Shown: positions 7,249 through 15,359 of the stretch, piece after piece
How the letters are laid out: every line of letters begins with the position of its first letter
How positions within the stretch are numbered: position 1 is the first letter of the stretch
Source: Flavobacterium limnophilum
GTDB lineage: Bacteria; Bacteroidota; Bacteroidia; Flavobacteriales; Flavobacteriaceae
Assembly (NCBI RefSeq): GCF_027111315.2
Contig: NZ_CP114289.2
Coordinates: 992,001 to 1,056,000 of the forward strand
Length of the DNA: 64,000 bases
Direction of reading: 5' to 3'
Made by a program: the position numbers and the translations under genes
Notes under the pieces: generated by a model
Seen by the model: only the letters and a program-made list of their open reading frames with translations
Database searches by the model: none
Told to the model about the DNA's origin: nothing

Positions 7249-7306
7249 GTTCAACACGAGTTTCATTGTTCGTGCTGCGCACGCAACGAAACTCTATCTG
7301 TTAGCA
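7249..7306 (+). repeat. attC-like site, short form, of recombinase-transposase copy 1
   Basis: R'' GTTCAAC, stem GAGTTTC/GAAACTC, inner stem CGTGC/GCACG, R' GTTAGCA. One base differs from the other copies next to R' (TATCTG instead of TAGCTG). Confidence 0.75.
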
Positions 7307-7319
7307 ACAGTATAAATAT

Positions 7320-8117
7320 TTACCAAAATTTTCCGTTAAACATTTTTTTATTTTTATAATCCCAATCTGTGAAAAATCCTGCTACTAAATTTGGATGTCT
7401 TTGTTTAATTTCTTCCACAATTTCAGGTTTAAAACTTCCTGTAATATCAAACCTTTCCAAACTCTCAATTTCAAAAATTTTATATATTGAGTTTTTATCT
7501 TCCAATGATGTTGTACTTAAATCTAAATGTTTTAGTTTTTTGAGTTTAACAAATTGTTCGATTGTTTTTATTTTTAGATTTTTTGGTCCCCAACAATAAC
7601 CATTCAAAGAAAGTCCAATTAAACTTTCTATTTTTTCAACTATTTCATAGTTTTCAATTTTGAAACAATTCTCAATTTTTAGTTGTCTAAGTTTGATTTT
7701 TTCAAGTGAAGATATATTAGTTAGTTGAGAGAAACTATCGATTTCTAATCTATTTAAGTTCTGTATTCTTTCAAGTTGATTTAGGTCAGTCACTTTTGAG
7801 GTATCTATAACTAATTCTTCCAAGTTTGGTATTTCACAGACGACATTAAACATTTCTTGATTAATTCCAAACGTGATTTTCAATTTTTTAACTTTGTCAA
7901 GTTTTGGAAAAAGGTTTGTCCATTTTGAATTAATTTCGGCTTTATCTTTTGATTTTAATGTTTCATATAAAAAGGATAAACTTTGAATATGAATATTTTC
8001 ACTATTTATTTCTGGGTTGTCAAATTGTTGAACTTTCACATAGTTAATTTCAAAGTCTTTTCCTTTATAGAACTGACTTAATTTATATCTGTCTATTGTG
8101 TTTTCTACGTTCGTCAT
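7320..8117 (-). CDS. Leucine-rich repeat protein (cassette 7)
   Basis: A 265-aa protein with no signal peptide. From about residue 70 it carries irregular leucine-rich repeats of 22-24 aa (IPNLEELVIDTSKVTDLNQL, IQNLNRLEIDSFSQLTNISS, LKKLKHLDLSTTSLEDKNS). Such domains bind proteins; no catalytic domain is visible, so a binding or immunity role is only a guess. It fills cassette 7 (7301-8250), bracketed by GTTAGCAACA and its complement TGTTGCTAAC. It is AT-richer than the flanking transposase units. Confidence 0.75.
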   Translation of the reverse strand: MTNVENTIDRYKLSQFYKGKDFEINYVKVQQFDNPEINSENIHIQSLSFLYETLKSKDKAEINSKWTNLFPKLDKVKKLKITFGINQEMFNVVCEIPNLEELVIDTSKVTDLNQLERIQNLNRLEIDSFSQLTNISSLEKIKLRQLKIENCFKIENYEIVEKIESLIGLSLNGYCWGPKNLKIKTIEQFVKLKKLKHLDLSTTSLEDKNSIYKIFEIESLERFDITGSFKPEIVEEIKQRHPNLVAGFFTDWDYKNKKMFNGKFW

Positions 8118-8124
8118 ATATTGT

Positions 8125-8256
8125 TGCTAACGTCCCCGCGCTACAAGCAGTTTGGGACTAAATTAAGCCCTATTTTCGGATTTGCCAAATCTTCCAAATA
8201 CAAAACCATATTTAAATTAAGCCAAATCCCCAAATTGCTTGTAGCGTGTGTTGAAC
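8125..8256 (+). repeat. attC-like site, long form, of cassette 7 (cassette 7301-8250)
   Basis: R'' TGCTAAC; arms GCTACAAGCAGTTTGGG and CCCAAATTGCTTGTAGC; next unit starts TTGAAC at 8251. Confidence 0.8.
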
Positions 8257-8405
8257 TAAACCTTCGGTAGCACTCGCGATGATTTTGTACCTTACGAAGG
8301 TAATAAAAAATCGTAAACTATGGCTACAAAAAAAAACATCCAGATGATTTAAGGGAAAACAAAATTTTAAACCAAGCCAAGCGAGAGATTCCCGGTTTTG
8401 AGGAA

Positions 8406-9272
8406 TTGTTGTCACGTTTTGAGCGGACGGTCTCGGTCTTGGGACGAAGTGCAAGCACTTTCAACAATTATTCCCGCCACTTGGCTTCGATTTCGCTGTA
8501 TTTTGGCAAAATCCCCACAGAGTTGGATCCCGAACAAGTTCAGGACTACTTGTTTTACCTGCAAAAAAAGTCCAAAACACCTTCGCAAACTTATTTTAAA
8601 CACTGCGTTTACGGACTTCGGTTTTTGCTGAAATCGGAAGGGATTCCTTATGAATACCTTCGATTGCCGTCCATAAAGCACGAGAAAAAACTGCCCGTTG
8701 TTTTGAGCAAAGAAGAAGTCTGGGCGATGTTGCAAAATGCCAAACTGCTCAAACACCGAATCCTTATTGGCTTGCTTTATGGCTGTGGACTTCGCTGTAT
8801 GGAAGCCAGAAGTGTTCGATTGCAGGACTTGGATTTCGACCGAAAACAGCTCAAAGTCGTTCAGGGAAAAGGCAAAAAAGACCGTTACGTTCCGCTATCG
8901 GAACATTTGATTCGGGGTTTGAAAAAGTACATCGGTGCCGAAAAACCCCAGGATTATCTCTTCAACGGCCAGCCTTTGCCCAATGGAGCAGGTGGAGATT
9001 TTGACAATCGGTACAGCCAGCGAGGTGTGCAATGGGCGGTGAAGCAAGTGGCTAAGGCAGCGGGAGTGAAAAAGGAAGTTCACGTGCATACGCTTCGGCA
9101 CTCTTATGCCACGCATTTACTCGAAGACGGGATGGATATTATGACACTGAAAGACCTTTTGGGACACCAAAATATCGAAACCACGCTGGAATATTTACAC
9201 ATTGCCCAACTCGAGAGCCAGCGCATCTTTAGTCCACTCGACACGCTTTTCGAGAAATGCAGCCGGAAGTAG
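8406..9272 (+). CDS. Tyrosine recombinase of the IS91-like cassette, copy 2
   Basis: 288 aa, differing from copy 1 by very few residues (for example N for S in GGDFDNRYSQRG and K as the last residue). All catalytic residues (R of GLRCME, H228, R231, H254, Y263) are kept and the frame is open. Upstream, ATG 8320 with an A9 run and the alternative frame are conserved, so the same frameshifted start is possible. It overlaps the transposase start by 16 nt. It is expected to act at the unit's own ends or at attC sites. Confidence 0.9.
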   Translation: MLSRFERTVSVLGRSASTFNNYSRHLASISLYFGKIPTELDPEQVQDYLFYLQKKSKTPSQTYFKHCVYGLRFLLKSEGIPYEYLRLPSIKHEKKLPVVLSKEEVWAMLQNAKLLKHRILIGLLYGCGLRCMEARSVRLQDLDFDRKQLKVVQGKGKKDRYVPLSEHLIRGLKKYIGAEKPQDYLFNGQPLPNGAGGDFDNRYSQRGVQWAVKQVAKAAGVKKEVHVHTLRHSYATHLLEDGMDIMTLKDLLGHQNIETTLEYLHIAQLESQRIFSPLDTLFEKCSRK

Positions 9273-10420
9273 CCGGCACTGAGCATTTCGACGACGCTCA
9301 ATATAAACTTCGTCGAAGTGAAGTAGCCGATGTACTGCGAAAAGTGGGTTCAAAAATAGAGAGTTATGGACTCAATACTTGGCAATTGCGCACGCTATCG
9401 GCCATCAAAAAATGTCGAACGGCAGAATTGGGAGGTCATATCGATGGGTGTGATCAGTGTGGAAATCTGACCATCAGTTACAACTCTTGCAGGAACCGAC
9501 ATTGCCCCAAGTGTCAGGGCAATAAGCGAGAGGATTGGATCGAAGCCCGAAGCACGGAACTCTTGCCGGTGCCTTATTTCCACGTGGTTTTCACCTTGCC
9601 CGAAGCGATTAATTCTTTGGCAATTCACCAGCCCAAAATCGTGTATGACACCCTGTTTGAAGCAACTTGGGAAACCCTGCAAACTTTTGGCAAAGCCAAG
9701 GAAATGCAAATGGGAATGATTGCCGTTTTGCACACGTGGGGACAACAATTGAGTTTGCATCCGCACCTGCATTGCATTGTGCCTGGTGGAGGAATCGATG
9801 CCGACGGACAATGGAAAAATAGCCACTCCAAGGGTGATTTTCTGTTCCCCGTAAAAGCCTTGTCGAAGGTTTTCAGGGCAAAATATTGTCAGAAACTCAA
9901 AGCAAAAAATCCGATTGGTTACGAGCAAATCCGGCAAGAATTGTGGAGAAAACCGTGGGTTGTTTTTGCCAAAAAGCCATTTGGAAGTCCAAACTCTGTG
10001 GTGGAATATCTGGGGAGATACACCCATAAAATAGCCATTAGCAACCATCGAATCAAAAGTATAGACAACGAAAATCTGACTTTTGATTACAAGGATTACC
10101 GAATGGCGGGAGTCAAAAAGCAAATGACGCTCTCACATCAGGAGTTTATCCGGAGGTTTGCGTTGCATATTTTGCCCAAACGGTTTGTCAAGATCCGTCA
10201 TTATGGGTTTTTGAGCAGCACTTGGAAGCGGGAGAAGCTGAAACTTTTGCAGGAGAAACTCCAAGTAAAAGTCTTGGAAAAAGTAGAAAAGAAACCCTTC
10301 TTGCCCAAATGTCCGTGTTGCAAAACGGGCAATTTGCACCGAATAGCAGTTTTTGACCAGCGTGGTCCGCCTGCTTGGTATCTTGGCGGTGGCCAAAACA
10401 CCATTCCCTGTAAAAGCTGA
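9257..10420 (+). CDS. IS91 family HUH transposase, copy 2
   Basis: 387 aa, intact, with the zinc cysteines, HPHLH and YLGRYTHKIA motifs in the same positions as copy 1. It differs in GQQLSLHPHLH and in the segment AKYCQKLKAKNPIGYEQIR, both shared with copies 3, 5 and 6, while IDADGQWKNSHSKGDF is shared with copy 1. This mosaic pattern points to exchange among copies rather than simple descent. Confidence 0.95.
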   Translation: MQPEVAGTEHFDDAQYKLRRSEVADVLRKVGSKIESYGLNTWQLRTLSAIKKCRTAELGGHIDGCDQCGNLTISYNSCRNRHCPKCQGNKREDWIEARSTELLPVPYFHVVFTLPEAINSLAIHQPKIVYDTLFEATWETLQTFGKAKEMQMGMIAVLHTWGQQLSLHPHLHCIVPGGGIDADGQWKNSHSKGDFLFPVKALSKVFRAKYCQKLKAKNPIGYEQIRQELWRKPWVVFAKKPFGSPNSVVEYLGRYTHKIAISNHRIKSIDNENLTFDYKDYRMAGVKKQMTLSHQEFIRRFALHILPKRFVKIRHYGFLSSTWKREKLKLLQEKLQVKVLEKVEKKPFLPKCPCCKTGNLHRIAVFDQRGPPAWYLGGGQNTIPCKS

Positions 10421-10597
10421 TTTACGGGTAGGGCTAATATGCCCAAAAGTGACCGAAAACACTATAAAACGACCTCGGAATTACTCAAAAAAAAAGAGGA
10501 CTATAAATCCTCTTGTTATTCTCTCTAATTTTTTTACGATAAATGCATAGTGTTGACGGCAGGTACTCCGGTGAGCCTGCCCAGAGTTTACCGAAGG

Positions 10598-10655
10598 GTT
10601 CAACACGAGTTTCATTGTTCGTGCTGCGCACGCAACGAAACTCTAGCTGTTAGTG
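10598..10655 (+). repeat. attC-like site, short form, of recombinase-transposase copy 2
   Basis: GTTCAAC ... GAGTTTC/GAAACTC ... R' GTTAGTG, which opens cassette 9. Confidence 0.8.
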
Positions 10656-10662
10656 GCTGGTT

Positions 10663-11184
10663 TTATTCAAGTTTTAAAGTTCTCCACAAGATTTGATTTT
10701 CTAAAAAATCGTTCAAATTATTTGCTATTTTTTCCGATCGAAATTCAAACACTGTAACAAATCTATCATATTCATAAAACAATGTTCTGTGAATAGTTTT
10801 GTCAATTTTGTTTATTGTGAAAGCCATCGTACCTTGATCGCCTAATCCTTTTTCATATTTAGCAAATGGAATTAAATTTGCATCAATTTGAGTTTTCGTA
10901 TATTCCTGAATAAAGTTGTACGTCAGAATGATTTGCTCTAAATTTAAAAAATTAAACTTCCACAGAATAATTCCATTTGCTTGATTTTTAAATTCAAAAA
11001 ACATTGGTTTAGAATTAATTTTCTGTCCATTGGAATCATAAAGAACATCGAGTAATTCATCTGGGATGCTATTTTTAAATTTACAATCTTTTAATTCTTC
11101 TGCAGAAAGACCAATTTCAAAATCATATTCTTTGCTTTCAGAAATTATAGCAGATTTAAATTCTTTCCACTTTTGTTTAATCAT
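10663..11184 (-). CDS. SMI1/KNR4 (SUKH)-like protein (cassette 9)
   Basis: A 173-aa cytoplasmic protein. The N-terminal half has IGLSAEELKDCKFKNSIPDE leading into LLDVLYDSNGQK, the usual SUKH pattern of an acidic helix followed by a glycine turn. It continues with aromatic strands (ILWKFNFLNLEQI, LIPFAKYEKGLGDQGTMAF). SUKH proteins often act as immunity proteins against toxins, but no toxin lies in this cassette. It sits in cassette 9 (10650-11276), with core GTTAGTGGC and complement GCCACTAAC. Confidence 0.6.
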   Translation of the reverse strand: MIKQKWKEFKSAIISESKEYDFEIGLSAEELKDCKFKNSIPDELLDVLYDSNGQKINSKPMFFEFKNQANGIILWKFNFLNLEQIILTYNFIQEYTKTQIDANLIPFAKYEKGLGDQGTMAFTINKIDKTIHRTLFYEYDRFVTVFEFRSEKIANNLNDFLENQILWRTLKLE

Positions 11185-11206
11185 TTCTTTAGGGTATTAT
11201 ACTTGC

Positions 11207-11282
11207 CACTAACGTTAAAACTACACGCTGGTTGCCTATTTATTCCAATGCTTCGGCAACTAGCTTGTAGTGATTGTTGAAC
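11207..11282 (+). repeat. attC-like site, 76-bp variant, of cassette 9 (cassette 10650-11276)
   Basis: R'' CACTAAC; arms ACTACACGCTGGTTGCC and GGCAACTAGCTTGTAGT pair around a short 20-nt centre. It is shorter than the other long sites, so this cassette may come from another lineage. The next unit starts at 11277. Confidence 0.75.
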
Positions 11283-11431
11283 TAAACCTTCGGTAGCACT
11301 CGCGATGATTTTGTACCTTACGAAGGTAATAAAAAATCGTAAACTATGGCTACAAAAAAAAACATCCAGATGATTTAAGGGAAAACAAAATTTTAAACCA
11401 AGCCAAGCGAGAGATTCCCGGTTTTGAGGAA

Positions 11432-12295
11432 TTGTTGTCACGTTTTGAGCGGACGGTCTCGGTCTTGGGACGAAGTGCAAGCACTTTCAACAATTATTCC
11501 CGCCACTTGGCTTCGATTTCGCTGTATTTTGGCAAAATCCCCACGGAGTTGGATCCCGAACAAGTTCAGGACTACTTGTTTTACCTGCAAAAAAAGTCCA
11601 AAACCCCATCGCAAACCTACTTCAAACACTGCGTTTATGGGCTTCGATTTCTGCTGAAATCGGAAGGGATTCCGTATGAATACCTCCGATTGCCGTCTAT
11701 AAAGCACGAGAAAAAACTGCCCGTTGTTTTGAGCAAAGAAGAAGTCTGGGCGATGCTCAAAAATGCCAAACTGCTCAAACACCGAATCCTTATTGGCTTG
11801 CTTTATGGCTGTGGACTTCGCTGTATGGAAGCCAGAAGTGTTCGATTGCAGGACTTGGATTTCGACCGAAAACAGCTCAAAGTCGTTCAGGGAAAAGGCA
11901 AAAAAGACCGTTATGTTCCGCTATCGGAACACTTGATTCGGGGTTTGAAAAAGTACATCGAAGCCGAAAAACCCCAAGATTATCTTTTCAACGGTCAGCC
12001 TATCGAAAGAGCAGGTGGAGATTTTGACAATCGGTACAGTCAGCGAGGTGTGCAATGGGCGGTGAAGCAAGTGGCTAAGGCAGCGGGAGTGAAAAAGGAA
12101 GTTCACACCCACACGCTTCGGCACTCTTATGCCACGCATTTACTCGAAGACGGGATGGATATTATGACCCTCAAAGACCTTTTGGGACACCAAAATATCG
12201 AAACCACGCTGGAATATTTACACATTGCCCAACTCGAGAGTCAGCGCATCTTTAGTCCACTCGACACGCTTTTCGAGAAATGCAGCCGGAAGTAG
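11432..12295 (+). CDS. Tyrosine recombinase of the IS91-like cassette, copy 3
   Basis: 287 aa, with GQPIERAGGDF where copies 1-2 have GQPLPNGAGGDF, and AMLKNAKLL for AMLQNAKLL. The catalytic set R/H-x-x-R/H/Y is intact (numbers one lower than in copy 1). The upstream ATG 11346 with A9 run is conserved. The 3' end overlaps the transposase by 16 nt. Confidence 0.9.
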   Translation: MLSRFERTVSVLGRSASTFNNYSRHLASISLYFGKIPTELDPEQVQDYLFYLQKKSKTPSQTYFKHCVYGLRFLLKSEGIPYEYLRLPSIKHEKKLPVVLSKEEVWAMLKNAKLLKHRILIGLLYGCGLRCMEARSVRLQDLDFDRKQLKVVQGKGKKDRYVPLSEHLIRGLKKYIEAEKPQDYLFNGQPIERAGGDFDNRYSQRGVQWAVKQVAKAAGVKKEVHTHTLRHSYATHLLEDGMDIMTLKDLLGHQNIETTLEYLHIAQLESQRIFSPLDTLFEKCSRK

Positions 12296-13443
12296 CCTGC
12301 ACTGAGCATTTCGACGACGCTCAATATAAACTTCGTCGAAGTGAAGTAGCCGATGTACTGCGAAAAGTGGGTTCAAAAATCGAGAGTTATGGACTCAATA
12401 CTTGGCAATTGCGCACGCTATCGGCCATCAAAAAATGTCGAACGGCAGAATTGGGAGGTCATATCGATGGGTGTGATCAGTGTGGAAATCTGACCATCAG
12501 TTACAACTCCTGCAGGAACCGACATTGTCCGAAATGTCAGGGCAATAAGCGAGAGGATTGGATCGAAGCCCGAAGCACGGAACTCTTGCCGGTGCCTTAT
12601 TTTCACGTGGTTTTCACCTTGCCCGAAGCGATTAATTCTTTGGCAATTCACCAGCCCAAAATCGTGTATGACACCCTGTTTGAAGCGACTTGGGAAACGC
12701 TTCAAACTTTTGGCAAAGCCAAGGAAATGCAAATGGGAATGATTGCCGTTTTGCACACTTGGGGACAACAATTGAGTTTGCATCCGCACCTGCATTGCAT
12801 TGTGCCTGGTGGAGGAATCGATAAAAACGGACAATGGAAAAACAGTAGAACGGACGGCAAATTTCTGTTCCCCGTAAAAGCTTTGTCGAAGGTTTTCAGG
12901 GCTAAATATTGCCAAAAGCTCAAAGCAAAAAATCCGATTGGTTACGAGCAAATCCGGCAAGAGTTGTGGAGAAAACCGTGGGTAGTTTTTGCCAAAAAGC
13001 CATTTGGAAGTCCAAACTCTGTGGTGGAATATTTGGGGAGATACACCCATAAAATAGCCATTAGCAACCATCGAATCAAAAGTATAGACAACGAAAATCT
13101 GACTTTTGATTACAAGGATTATCGAGTGGCGGGCGTCAAAAAGCAAATGACGCTCTCACATCAGGAGTTTATCCGGAGGTTTGCGTTGCATATTTTGCCC
13201 AAACGGTTTGTCAAGATTCGTCATTATGGGTTTTTGAGCAGCACTTGGAAGCGGGAGAAGCTGAAACTTTTGCAGGAGAAACTCCAAGTAAAAGTCTTGG
13301 AAAAAGTAGAAAAGAAACCCTTCTTGCCCAAATGTCCGTGTTGCAAAACGGGCAATTTGCACCGAATAGCAGTTTTTGACCAGCGTGGTCCGCCTGCTTG
13401 GTATCTTGGCGGTGGCCAAAACACCATTCCCTGTAAAAGCTGA
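12280..13443 (+). CDS. IS91 family HUH transposase, copy 3
   Basis: 387 aa, intact; zinc-binding cysteines, HPHLH and the tyrosine pair are conserved. It is distinguished from copies 1, 2 and 4 by IDKNGQWKNSRTDGKF (about residue 180-195) and DYRVAGVKK. Proteins are identical in copies 5 and 6. Confidence 0.95.
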   Translation: MQPEVACTEHFDDAQYKLRRSEVADVLRKVGSKIESYGLNTWQLRTLSAIKKCRTAELGGHIDGCDQCGNLTISYNSCRNRHCPKCQGNKREDWIEARSTELLPVPYFHVVFTLPEAINSLAIHQPKIVYDTLFEATWETLQTFGKAKEMQMGMIAVLHTWGQQLSLHPHLHCIVPGGGIDKNGQWKNSRTDGKFLFPVKALSKVFRAKYCQKLKAKNPIGYEQIRQELWRKPWVVFAKKPFGSPNSVVEYLGRYTHKIAISNHRIKSIDNENLTFDYKDYRVAGVKKQMTLSHQEFIRRFALHILPKRFVKIRHYGFLSSTWKREKLKLLQEKLQVKVLEKVEKKPFLPKCPCCKTGNLHRIAVFDQRGPPAWYLGGGQNTIPCKS

Positions 13444-13598
13444 TTTACGGGTAGGGCTAGTATGCCCAAAAGTGACCGAAAACACTATAAAACGACCTCG
13501 GAATTACTCCAAAAAAAAGAGGACTATAAATCCTCTTGTTATTCTCTCTAATTTTTTTACGATAAATGCATAGTGTTGACGGCAGGTACTCCGGTTCC

Positions 13599-13656
13599 GT
13601 TCAACACGAGTTTCATTGTTCGTGCTGCGCACGCAACGAAACTCTAGCTGTTGGCG
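13599..13656 (+). repeat. attC-like site, short form, of recombinase-transposase copy 3
   Basis: GTTCAAC, stem GAGTTTC/GAAACTC, R' GTTGGCG opening cassette 11. Confidence 0.8.
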
Positions 13657-13693
13657 GTTCGGTTTTTTAGTCATACGCATTCTTTTCAGTTTT

Positions 13694-14176
13694 CTAAAAA
13701 TATGCCTTTATCATTTTCTCATTATCAAATAGTTCAGATAAACTAAACTTCAAATTTTCCTCTTCTGTTTTATAAACTAAAATAGATTTTTGAAAGTAAA
13801 ATAGGGTTTTTAAAATAGTTCCGTTTTTCTTTTTCTGCTTTTCCATATATTCTGCAAAAACAATTTCTCCTTTTTGGTAATATAAATTTAAGCTTGTAGT
13901 TTTTTTTGGACCAAATTCTTTATATTTTATTCTCAAAGGTTTATTTCCCTCTTTATTTTCTTTTAAACAATATGCTTCCCAACTTCGTTCTTCACGTTCT
14001 ATGTTTTTAATCTTTTTTGAATCGTGTTCTTCTCTGTTTTTTTGAGGATTTGAATCAATTAATTTTATATAATTCTCAATTTCATTTATTTGTCTTTTCA
14101 ATTCGGTACTTTTCTCTTGTCCGAAACTCGTAAATGAATAAATAGTCAGAAATAAAAATAGATTTAGAAATTTCAT
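13694..14176 (-). CDS. Secreted hypothetical protein (cassette 11)
   Basis: A 160-aa protein with a clear signal peptide (MKFLNLFLFLTIYSFTSFGQ, cleavage expected near the final GQ). The mature part is lysine- and glutamate-rich and contains YYQKGEIVFAEYMEKQKKKN and TLFYFQKSILVYKTEEE, a strand pattern without a family I recognise. It fills cassette 11 (13651-14340), bracketed by GTTGGCGGT and ACCGCCAAC. Its location would be the periplasm or outside the cell; the function is unknown. Confidence 0.65.
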   Translation of the reverse strand: MKFLNLFLFLTIYSFTSFGQEKSTELKRQINEIENYIKLIDSNPQKNREEHDSKKIKNIEREERSWEAYCLKENKEGNKPLRIKYKEFGPKKTTSLNLYYQKGEIVFAEYMEKQKKKNGTILKTLFYFQKSILVYKTEEENLKFSLSELFDNEKMIKAYF

Positions 14177-14214
14177 TTAGCTTTTATTTTCGTGATTTTC
14201 TGCGGTAAACTGAC

Positions 14215-14346
14215 CGCCAACGTCCCCGCGCTACACGCAGTTTGGGACTAAATTAAGCCCTATTTTCGGATTTGCCTAATCTTCCAAATACAAAACCATA
14301 TTTAAATTAAGCCAAATCCCCAAATTGCTTGTAGCGCGTGTTGAAC
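14215..14346 (+). repeat. attC-like site, long form, of cassette 11 (cassette 13651-14340)
   Basis: R'' CGCCAAC; arms GCTACACGCAGTTTGGG and CCCAAATTGCTTGTAGC. Nearly identical to the site at 8125. The next unit starts at 14341. Confidence 0.8.
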
Positions 14347-14495
14347 TAAACCTTCGGTAGCACTCGCGATGATTTTGTACCTTACGAAGGTAATAAAAAA
14401 TCGTAAACTATGGCTACAAAAAAAAACATCCAGATGATTTAAGGGAAAACAAAATTTTAAACCAAGCCAAGCGAGAGATTCCCGGTTTTGAGGAA

Positions 14496-15359
14496 TTGTT
14501 GTCACGTTTTGAGCGGACGGTCTCGGTCTTGGGACGAAGTGCAAGCACTTTCAACAATTATTCCCGCCACTTGGCTTCGATTTCGCTGTATTTTGGCAAA
14601 ATCCCCACGGAGTTGGATCCCGAACAAGTTCAGGACTACTTGTTTTATCTGCAAAAAAAGTCCAAAACCCCATCGCAAACCTACTTCAAACACTGCGTTT
14701 ACGGACTTCGGTTTTTGCTGAAATCGGAAGGGATTCCTTATGAATACCTTCGATTGCCGTCCATAAAGCACGAGAAAAAACTGCCCGTTGTTTTGAGCAA
14801 AGAAGAAGTCTGGGCGATGTTGCAAAATGCCAAACTGCTCAAACACCGAATCCTTATTGGCTTGCTTTATGGCTGTGGACTTCGCTGTATGGAAGCCAGA
14901 AGTGTTCGATTGCAGGACTTGGATTTCGACCGCAAACAGCTCAAAGTAGTTCAAGGCAAAGGCAAAAAAGACCGTTACGTTCCGCTATCGGATCACTTGA
15001 TTCGGGGTTTGAAAAAGTACATCGGTGCCGAAAAACCCCAAGATTATCTTTTTAATGGACAACCTATCGAGAGAGCTGGAGGAGATTTTGACAGCCGTTA
15101 CAGTCAGCGAGGTGTGCAATGGGCGGTGAAGCAAGTGGCTAAGGCAGCGGGCGTCAAAAAAGAAGTTCACGTGCATACGCTTCGGCACTCTTATGCCACG
15201 CATTTACTCGAAGACGGGATGGATATTATGACGCTCAAAGACCTTTTGGGACACCAAAATATCGAGACCACGCTGGAGTATTTGCAGATTGCCCAACTCG
15301 AGAGTCAACGCATCTTTAGTCCACTCGACACGCTTTTCGAGAAATGCAGCCGGAAGTAG
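14496..15359 (+). CDS. Tyrosine recombinase of the IS91-like cassette, copy 4
   Basis: 287 aa, intact catalytic tetrad and tyrosine. Private changes include SDHLIRG for SEHLIRG and EYLQIAQ for EYLHIAQ just after the active-site tyrosine. The latter residue is next to the nucleophile and may matter for activity. ATG 14410 with an A9 run precedes it; 16-nt overlap with the transposase. Confidence 0.9.
   Translation: MLSRFERTVSVLGRSASTFNNYSRHLASISLYFGKIPTELDPEQVQDYLFYLQKKSKTPSQTYFKHCVYGLRFLLKSEGIPYEYLRLPSIKHEKKLPVVLSKEEVWAMLQNAKLLKHRILIGLLYGCGLRCMEARSVRLQDLDFDRKQLKVVQGKGKKDRYVPLSDHLIRGLKKYIGAEKPQDYLFNGQPIERAGGDFDSRYSQRGVQWAVKQVAKAAGVKKEVHVHTLRHSYATHLLEDGMDIMTLKDLLGHQNIETTLEYLQIAQLESQRIFSPLDTLFEKCSRK

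Larger units (their letters stand above)
4902..7300 (+). mobile_element. Recombinase-transposase cassette, copy 1 (IS91-like)
   Basis: A 2,399-bp unit beginning TTGAACTAAACC right after the G of the preceding attC and ending with its own 58-bp attC. It encodes a tyrosine recombinase and an overlapping IS91-type transposase. The core sequences (GTTGAAC and GTTCAAC) are complementary, as in a gene cassette, and also contain the GAAC/GTTC tetranucleotides typical of IS91 targets. Copies 1 and 2 carry an extra 22-bp GAGCCTGCCCAGAG-type segment near the right end that the other copies lack. Confidence 0.85.
8251..10649 (+). mobile_element. Recombinase-transposase cassette, copy 2 (IS91-like)
   Basis: 2,399 bp, the same length and right-end insertion as copy 1. 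The coding sequence mixes blocks typical of copy 1 (LPNGAG in the recombinase) with blocks typical of copies 3, 5 and 6 (YCQKLKAKNPIGYEQ in the transposase), suggesting recombination between copies. Confidence 0.85.
11277..13650 (+). mobile_element. Recombinase-transposase cassette, copy 3 (IS91-like)
   Basis: 2,374 bp. It is 25 bp shorter than copies 1-2, through a one-codon difference in the recombinase and absence of the 22-bp right-end segment. Its two proteins are identical to those of copies 5 and 6, so these three copies spread or were homogenised recently. Confidence 0.85.
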
